Origin: Halovenus sp.
GTDB lineage: Archaea; Halobacteriota; Halobacteria; Halobacteriales; Haloarculaceae
Length of the DNA stretch: 9,644 nt
Direction: 5' to 3'
Assembly: GCA_003551265.1 (NCBI GenBank)
Contig: PUMG01000245.1
Span: 1-9,644, forward strand
Part shown: positions 5,809 through 9,644 of the stretch, piece after piece
Numbering within the stretch: the stretch's first letter is position 1
How the letters are laid out: each line of letters opens with the position of its first letter
Program-made: the position numbers and the translations under genes
Notes under the pieces: model-generated
Database searches by the model: none
What the model saw: the letters and a program-made list of their open reading frames with translations, nothing else
What the model was told of the DNA's origin: nothing

Positions 5809-6789
5809 TCAATCGAACGAGACACTCGTTCCCGTTTCCGTATCCTCTGCTGTACTCGCTCTGTACAGCGCCTGGGCTGCGGCGGCGTCGAGCGTCGCCG
5901 ACCCGACGCTCTCGACGACGAGCGTACTCTCGGGGCGAGAGCGCGTGTACCCGTCTTCCAGTGCCTCCCCGAGCGGGACGAGATCATCACTGTCGAGCGC
6001 ACTCGCCTGTACGTCACCGATTGTGGCAACCTCGTCGGGGACATCGGCGAAGACGGTCTCCGCCTCGTCGAGGACGGCGGCTTCGACCTCTTGCATCTCG
6101 GGGGTGTACGCCCCGACAGCCACCACCAGCGCCCCATCAGCGAGCGCGTCAGCAGGAAACACCGGGTCCGTACTCGTTGTCGCCGTCACGACGACATCTG
6201 CATCCTCGACAGCCTCGCGTGGTGAGTCGACTGCACTGGCCGCAATCCCGTGCTCGCGGAGGTCGCTCGCACACGTCTCGCGGGAAGCGCTCGGCGAGTA
6301 GATGTGGACAGTGTCGAGGTCAGTGACCGCGTCGATGGCCCGGGTCTGCCAGCGGGCCTGTGCGCCAGCGCCGAGTACACCGAGCGTAGAGGCGTCAGGA
6401 GCCAGGTCCCGGACAGCGGCCCCGCCGATACAGCCCGTTCTGGCGTTCGTGAGTGTCGTTCCCGCAAGAAACGCCTCGGGACGACCGGTTCTGGCGTCAG
6501 TGAGCACGACCTGTGCGTGGATGGTCGGAAGCCCTCGCTCTACATTGCCCTCGTTGACGCTGACGAGTTTCGTCGCGAAAAACGAGTCGCCGTGACAGTA
6601 TGCGGGCATGACGAGACCAGTACCGAGTGGCTCGTCTCCGTCGAGTCCAGTCCCAGCTGGAAACTGTGGTCGGTCCGGTCGCTCGACTGCGCCTGCCGCC
6701 TGCCTGATGAGCGTCTCTGCGACGACGTTGACGAGCGTATCGAGTTCCAGTACCTCTCGGACGTCCGTCTCGGAGAGAACGGTGAGCAT
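5809..6789 (-). CDS. Ornithine cyclodeaminase/mu-crystallin-family NAD(P)-dependent oxidoreductase
   Basis: A 326-residue cytosolic enzyme of the OCD/mu-crystallin family, which includes ornithine cyclodeaminase, archaeal alanine dehydrogenase and ketimine reductases. Residues are numbered from the ATG. Seen: MLTVLSETDVREVLE at the N-terminus; FATKLVSV at 71-78 with the conserved substrate Lys74; TNARTG at 114-119 with Arg117; the NAD(P)-binding loop GAGAQA at 140-145; VVVTATTSTDPVF around 199-211; and GAYTPEMQEV at 226-235. True ornithine cyclodeaminases carry a GGDCPGKTE-type motif at that last place, so an alanine-dehydrogenase or ketimine-reductase-like activity is more likely. The frame is open back to a TTG at 6834, but the ATG at 6789 begins where the family usually begins. 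It follows the phosphoribosyltransferase stop by 49 bases, in a gap full of dyads. No SD is seen. Confidence 0.87.
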   Translation of the reverse strand: MLTVLSETDVREVLELDTLVNVVAETLIRQAAGAVERPDRPQFPAGTGLDGDEPLGTGLVMPAYCHGDSFFATKLVSVNEGNVERGLPTIHAQVVLTDARTGRPEAFLAGTTLTNARTGCIGGAAVRDLAPDASTLGVLGAGAQARWQTRAIDAVTDLDTVHIYSPSASRETCASDLREHGIAASAVDSPREAVEDADVVVTATTSTDPVFPADALADGALVVAVGAYTPEMQEVEAAVLDEAETVFADVPDEVATIGDVQASALDSDDLVPLGEALEDGYTRSRPESTLVVESVGSATLDAAAAQALYRASTAEDTETGTSVSFD

Positions 6790-6800
6790 TGGCTGTGACG

Positions 6801-6845
6801 AGTTGTGCAACTGACGTAACGTTTCCGTTGCCAACTGGTTACGTC
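6801..6845. promoter_or_regulatory. Clustered inverted repeats before the dehydrogenase gene, candidate operator
   Basis: GACGTAAC (6813-6820) and GTTACGTC (6838-6845) form a perfect eight-base inverted repeat spaced by 17 bases and overlapping the phosphoribosyltransferase stop. Inside it GTTG-C-CAAC (6827-6835) is a second dyad, and AGTTG-TG-CAACT (6801-6812) a third with the same GTTG/CAAC halves. They lie where a leaderless promoter for the ATG at 6789 would sit, so regulator binding is plausible. An RNA stem is the alternative. Confidence 0.45.
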
Positions 6846-7480
6846 TCGTTCAGATAGGCTCTCGCCTCTTCGTCAGACACCTGCTCGAAACGCTGGTAGT
6901 ACTGTCCAACGGCCCGAAATCCGCGGGGAGAGAGCAGACAGACAACGTCGTCAGCCAGCGACTCCAGTTCGGCGATGGTGCCGGGCGGACCGACAGGAAC
7001 GGCGAGTACGAGGTGTGCGGGGTCGTCTCCTTGTAGTTTTGTGAGACAGGCTCTGACGGTCGAACCCGTCGCAACACCATCGTCGACGACGACGACCGAT
7101 CTGTCAGTCAGGTCTGGTTCCACGTTCGTTCCCCTGTACTGCTCGGCCTTGTTCTGGGCCGCGGTCGCCTCTCGTTCACGCTGTCGCTCGAAGTAGGTGT
7201 CGTCGCTCCCGGTTATCCGGAACGCCTCGTGGTTTCGCCAGACGCTCCCGTCGCTCGCGACTGCACCGATTGCGTACTCCGGGTTTCCCGGCGCACCGAT
7301 CTTCTTGGCGACGACGACATCCAGTGGCACGTCGAGCGCGTCGGCAACCGCTCGGCCGAGCGGTAATCCGCCGCGGGGGATAGCGAGAACAATGTCGGCG
7401 TCAACGTCGCGGTCGCGCAACGCGGTGGCAAGTTGCTGGCCTGCGTCTGCCCGGTCACGGAACCGTGAGGTGCGGTTCAT
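6839..7480 (-). CDS. Predicted phosphoribosyltransferase (type I, COG1926-like)
   Basis: A 213-residue cytosolic protein from the ATG at 7480. Seen: AIPRGGLPLG at about 33-42, which resembles the N-terminal pyrophosphate-loop region; AKKIGAPGNPEYAIGAV at about 58-74, characteristic of the COG1926-type family; and the PRPP-binding motif VVVVDDGVATGST at 129-141, with the usual acidic pair and TGST. The C-terminal part ends in an acidic RAYLNET. The base or other substrate is not known for this family, and no purine or pyrimidine hood signature is recognised. The frame is open to a GTG at 7492, but the ATG at 7480 has a TATA-like element at the leaderless distance (7506-7511). The dehydrogenase gene follows after 49 bases, so the two may share a transcript. 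Confidence 0.87.
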   Translation of the reverse strand: MNRTSRFRDRADAGQQLATALRDRDVDADIVLAIPRGGLPLGRAVADALDVPLDVVVAKKIGAPGNPEYAIGAVASDGSVWRNHEAFRITGSDDTYFERQREREATAAQNKAEQYRGTNVEPDLTDRSVVVVDDGVATGSTVRACLTKLQGDDPAHLVLAVPVGPPGTIAELESLADDVVCLLSPRGFRAVGQYYQRFEQVSDEEARAYLNET

Positions 7481-7505
7481 GTGAGCGTACACGCCAGCAA
7501 GGACG

Positions 7506-7511
7506 ATGTAT
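7506..7511 (-). promoter_or_regulatory. TATA-like element, leaderless promoter of the phosphoribosyltransferase gene
   Basis: ATACAT on the - strand, with 25 bases between it and the ATG at 7480. This is the spacing expected when transcription begins at the start codon; no SD is present. It supports the ATG over the upstream GTG as start. Confidence 0.35.
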
Positions 7512-7517
7512 CATTGG

Positions 7518-7533
7518 ACCGTTCTCAGACGGT
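7518..7533. terminator. Short hairpin after the small membrane protein gene
   Basis: ACCGT (7518-7522) pairs with ACGGT (7529-7533) across a six-base loop, 20 bases past the stop of the small gene and just upstream of the next gene's TATA-like element. It could be a weak terminator or part of that promoter's control. No T-run follows. Confidence 0.25.
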
Positions 7534-7552
7534 GATAAGCGATGGCAGAGAA

Positions 7553-7798
7553 TCACAGAACGTACAGCGTACCCGATGTCAGCCAGGCAAGAATCACGAG
7601 CACCGAGGCAGCAACTTCGGGACGTGTGGGTTCAACGGGTGGGTTGCGGACCATCGCCTCGAAGAGAACGACTGTCGAAAGCATCGTACCGAAAACGAGA
7701 CCCTGGTGGAAGGAAACCGCATCGTGGAGACTGACCACGAGTCCGACTCCCAGCGCACTGGGAATCGCGAGGAGAAGAATATCGTAGTAACTGGCCAT
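7553..7798 (-). CDS. Small hydrophobic membrane protein, unknown function
   Basis: An 81-residue protein with hydrophobic segments at about 6-24, 32-49 and 61-80, the last reaching the C-terminus, joined by short loops with a few charges (RNPPVEPTRPE at 51-61). It probably lies in the cytoplasmic membrane with three spans. I recognise no family. It starts at an ATG 111 bases after the nuoN stop, on the same strand, with no SD. The hydrophobic composition, with charges confined to the loops, makes a real gene more likely than a chance frame. It could be read with the nuo operon or alone. A link to complex I is only positional. Confidence 0.6.
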   Translation of the reverse strand: MASYYDILLLAIPSALGVGLVVSLHDAVSFHQGLVFGTMLSTVVLFEAMVRNPPVEPTRPEVAASVLVILAWLTSGTLYVL

Positions 7799-7909
7799 AC
7801 TGGCAGTACAGCTACTGTCGATGAGTGGATTTCGACCAGTCTCACCGTTCGAAAATCCGAGTGAACAATCGATAGGTGAGCCAGAGTATTCTGTAACAAA
7901 CGGCGCGTA

Positions 7910-9406
7910 TCAGGGAACGACGAGTTCGGCTGCCGTGTTTGCGAAGTCGACGACGATGCCGAAACCGGGCAACAGCAGGAACGTCATCAGCGCCGCGATG
8001 GCGATTGCCGTGTACAGGCCAAGTGGCTGGCTGTCGATGTCGAGGTCGTCGCTCGGGTCTTCGACCCACATCGCCTTGACGACGCGCGTGTAATAGAACA
8101 GCGAGACGACGCTGTTGAGCACGAGCGCAATAGCCAGCAGAGCCACTTCGGCTCTGACCGAGGCAATCAGGAGGTAGAGCTTCGAGAGGAAGCCGCCCCC
8201 AATCGGGAGCCCAGCCAGCGAGAACAGGAACAGCGTCATCGCCGCGCTGGCGAACGGAGCCTGCGTGGCCAGGCCGTTGAAGTCCTCGATGCGTCTCCCG
8301 ACACCCCAGTGTTCGGTGAGCGCGATGAACAGGAACGCGCCGGTGTTCATGAAGCCATACACCGCGAGGTGGGCCATCCCTGACCCGAGAACGAACGCGC
8401 TGTCGGCCTCGCCGGTGAGCGCGGCCACTGCGATGAGGACGTAGCCAGCGTGGCCGACCGAAGAGTACGCGAGCATCCGCTTGACCTTCTCCTGTCTGAG
8501 CGCCGCGAAGTTGGCGACGGTCATCGTCACGATGGCGAGTATCTGGAACGCCACCACCCAGTCGACGGTCGCTGACACCTGTGCGTAGGGGAAGACGTCG
8601 ACGAACACCCGAAAGAGGATGACGAAGCCAGCGGCTTTCGAGGCTGACGAGAGAAAGCCCGAGACGGGTGCGGGTGCGCCCTCGTACGCCTCCGGTGCCC
8701 AGAAGTGGAACGGAACCGCGGCGATTTTGAAGCCAAAGCCCGCGAGAATCATCACGACACCCAGCCCGAAGATACCGTCGATGTCATCGAGTGCGGCAGT
8801 GACGGCATCGAACTGGAGTGAGCCTGTCGAGACGTACACCAGCGAGATTCCGTAGACGAGAATCGCCGACGAGAGCGCGCCGACGAGGAAGTACTTGAGT
8901 CCACCCTCGACGCTGCCGCGGTTGTGTTTCAGCGAGGCAACCAGCGCGTACGAGGGCAGTGACGCCAGCTCGATGCTGATGAACGCGACCGCAAAGCTGT
9001 TGGACATCCCCATCATCACCATCCCGGTCGCCGCGAGCATCGTCAGTGAGTAGTACTCCGCCTGGTAGGCGTGGTCTGCGAGGTAGTCGTAGCTGGCGAT
9101 GACGACGAGGAGGACGACGCTGGTGACGATGGCCGCGAAGAACAGCGACATGCCATCGACGATGACGGTGTCGCCGAACAGCCGTATCGGGCCACCGGTC
9201 TCGGTCTGGCCTGTCCCCGCAACGAGGTACCAGATGCTGAAGCCCAGCGCCGTCAGCGCACCGACCGCAGAGATGCCAGCCAGCACCTCGCTGTCGTTCG
9301 CGTCGGGGCGAATCATGTCCACGAGGAACAGCACCAGCGCGGTGCCCACCAGTGCGAGCGCCGGAGCCAGCGCCGCCCAGTCGGGGAGCGTCCCGAGGTC
9401 GCTCAT
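7910..9406 (-). CDS. nuoN: NADH-quinone oxidoreductase-like complex I subunit N
   Basis: A 498-residue, very hydrophobic antiporter-like subunit of respiratory complex I, one of the membrane-arm modules that move protons (or Na+) when quinone is reduced. Length agrees with NuoN from other organisms. Seen, as the family's charged axis: Glu146 in SIELASLPSYAL, Lys171 in GGLKYFLVGA, Lys227 in FKIAAVPFHFWAPEAYEGAP, Lys257 in SSASKAAGF and Lys409 in GGGFLSKLYL. These match in order the Glu133/Lys158/Lys217/Lys247/Lys395 series of E. coli NuoN. KVKRMLAYSSVGHAGY (307-322) is also typical. The ATG overlaps the nuoM stop as ATGA, with GGAGGTGA six bases upstream. Known: haloarchaeal Nuo lacks the NADH-binding NuoEFG module, so the electron donor may not be NADH. 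This appears to be the last nuo gene. Confidence 0.96.
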   Translation of the reverse strand: MSDLGTLPDWAALAPALALVGTALVLFLVDMIRPDANDSEVLAGISAVGALTALGFSIWYLVAGTGQTETGGPIRLFGDTVIVDGMSLFFAAIVTSVVLLVVIASYDYLADHAYQAEYYSLTMLAATGMVMMGMSNSFAVAFISIELASLPSYALVASLKHNRGSVEGGLKYFLVGALSSAILVYGISLVYVSTGSLQFDAVTAALDDIDGIFGLGVVMILAGFGFKIAAVPFHFWAPEAYEGAPAPVSGFLSSASKAAGFVILFRVFVDVFPYAQVSATVDWVVAFQILAIVTMTVANFAALRQEKVKRMLAYSSVGHAGYVLIAVAALTGEADSAFVLGSGMAHLAVYGFMNTGAFLFIALTEHWGVGRRIEDFNGLATQAPFASAAMTLFLFSLAGLPIGGGFLSKLYLLIASVRAEVALLAIALVLNSVVSLFYYTRVVKAMWVEDPSDDLDIDSQPLGLYTAIAIAALMTFLLLPGFGIVVDFANTAAELVVP

Positions 9407-9644
9407 CGAAGCTCACCTCCGAAGACCGCAGCCATCGAGTCGGTAATCATCGCCACGGGTGCGTACTCGTTGAGCGGATTGACCGCGTTCTGGATGGTCT
9501 CGTAGACGAGGTCCGGTTGCACACCCAGCAGGATAATCAGCCCGAGCAGGACGCCCATAGGGGCGACGTCGTGGACCGGTGCGCGGCCGATTTCGTAGTC
9601 GGTTTCGAGTCTGAACTCGCCGAAGAGTGTCCGTTGCATCGCCC
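9403..9644 (-). CDS. nuoM: Complex I subunit M, C-terminal end (5' part outside window)
   Basis: The last 79 residues of an antiporter-like complex I subunit, entering from the right edge. Seen: QRTLFGEF near its start, the usual end-of-core motif of NuoM-type subunits; the amphipathic VHDVAPMGVLLGLIILLGVQPDLVYETI stretch divided by Gly and Pro, a final transmembrane helix; then a short tail ending GGELR. Position directly before nuoN and an ATGA overlap with it identify this as nuoM rather than nuoL. The Met at 9639 is internal. Confidence 0.88.
   Translation of the reverse strand, partial: AMQRTLFGEFRLETDYEIGRAPVHDVAPMGVLLGLIILLGVQPDLVYETIQNAVNPLNEYAPVAMITDSMAAVFGGELR
9413..9420 (-). promoter_or_regulatory. 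Shine-Dalgarno of nuoN inside the nuoM end
   Basis: GGAGGTGA on the - strand, a full match to the archaeal anti-SD, six bases before the nuoN ATG at 9406 and within the last codons of nuoM. With the ATGA overlap it indicates translational coupling of the two subunits. Confidence 0.75.

Noticed and set aside
6790..6834. Upstream TTG start for the dehydrogenase, adding 15 residues
   Set aside because: The family starts near the ATG at 6789, and the extra stretch would be coded by the dyad-rich regulatory gap.
7481..7492. Upstream GTG start for the phosphoribosyltransferase
   Set aside because: The TATA-like element fits a leaderless transcript beginning at the ATG at 7480, and the extra four residues match no motif.
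9071..9505. + strand open frame antisense to nuoN and nuoM
   Set aside because: The real complex I subunits occupy the other strand; this product is a Glu/Arg/Asp-rich shadow.
1..9644. Search for tRNA, rRNA, CRISPR arrays, transposases, integrases or attachment sites
   Set aside because: No regularly spaced repeats, no tRNA-like cloverleaf arms and no transposase or integrase motifs were found by eye on either strand.

Overview
The window looks like chromosomal DNA of a halophilic archaeon (class Halobacteria). The DNA is GC-rich and the soluble proteins are strongly acidic. Several genes have a TATA-like element about 25-30 bases before the ATG and no Shine-Dalgarno (SD) sequence, as expected for leaderless archaeal transcripts. 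The metabolic genes (an archaeal ribose-1,5-bisphosphate isomerase, a geranylgeranyl-reductase-family flavoprotein, NuoM/NuoN) fit the same group. The genus cannot be told from this stretch.

Layout: only one gene, at 1732-3222, lies on the + strand; the other eight lie on the - strand. Reading left to right: (i) 1-1547, a two-gene unit encoding ribose-1,5-bisphosphate isomerase followed four bases later by a PfkB-family kinase that runs off the left edge. This pair fits the archaeal nucleoside/pentose-bisphosphate route, with the kinase making ribose-1,5-bisphosphate and the isomerase turning it into ribulose-1,5-bisphosphate. (ii) 1548-1731, a divergent promoter region. (iii) 1732-3222, a geranylgeranyl-reductase-family FAD oxidoreductase with an unusual Asp-to-Cys change in its second FAD-binding motif. 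(iv) 3223-3318, a convergent gap with a perfect hairpin between two 11-base direct repeats. (v) 3319-5663, a six-span membrane protein of unknown function and, after it, an Mrr-type nuclease with an eight-ligand zinc-finger-like region and a C-terminal membrane anchor. (vi) 5809-7480, a COG1926-like phosphoribosyltransferase and then an ornithine cyclodeaminase/mu-crystallin-family dehydrogenase, separated by a short gap rich in inverted repeats. (vii) 7553-7798, a small hydrophobic protein. (viii) 7910-9644, the end of the nuo (complex I) operon: the tail of nuoM overlapping the complete nuoN by an ATGA.

No RNA gene, insertion sequence, CRISPR array or integration scar was seen, and no stretch over 300 bases lacks a gene. 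Most of the window is ordinary haloarchaeal chromosome. The part most worth a second look is the tail-anchored nuclease with its membrane-protein neighbour, followed by the kinase/isomerase pair and the altered flavoprotein.
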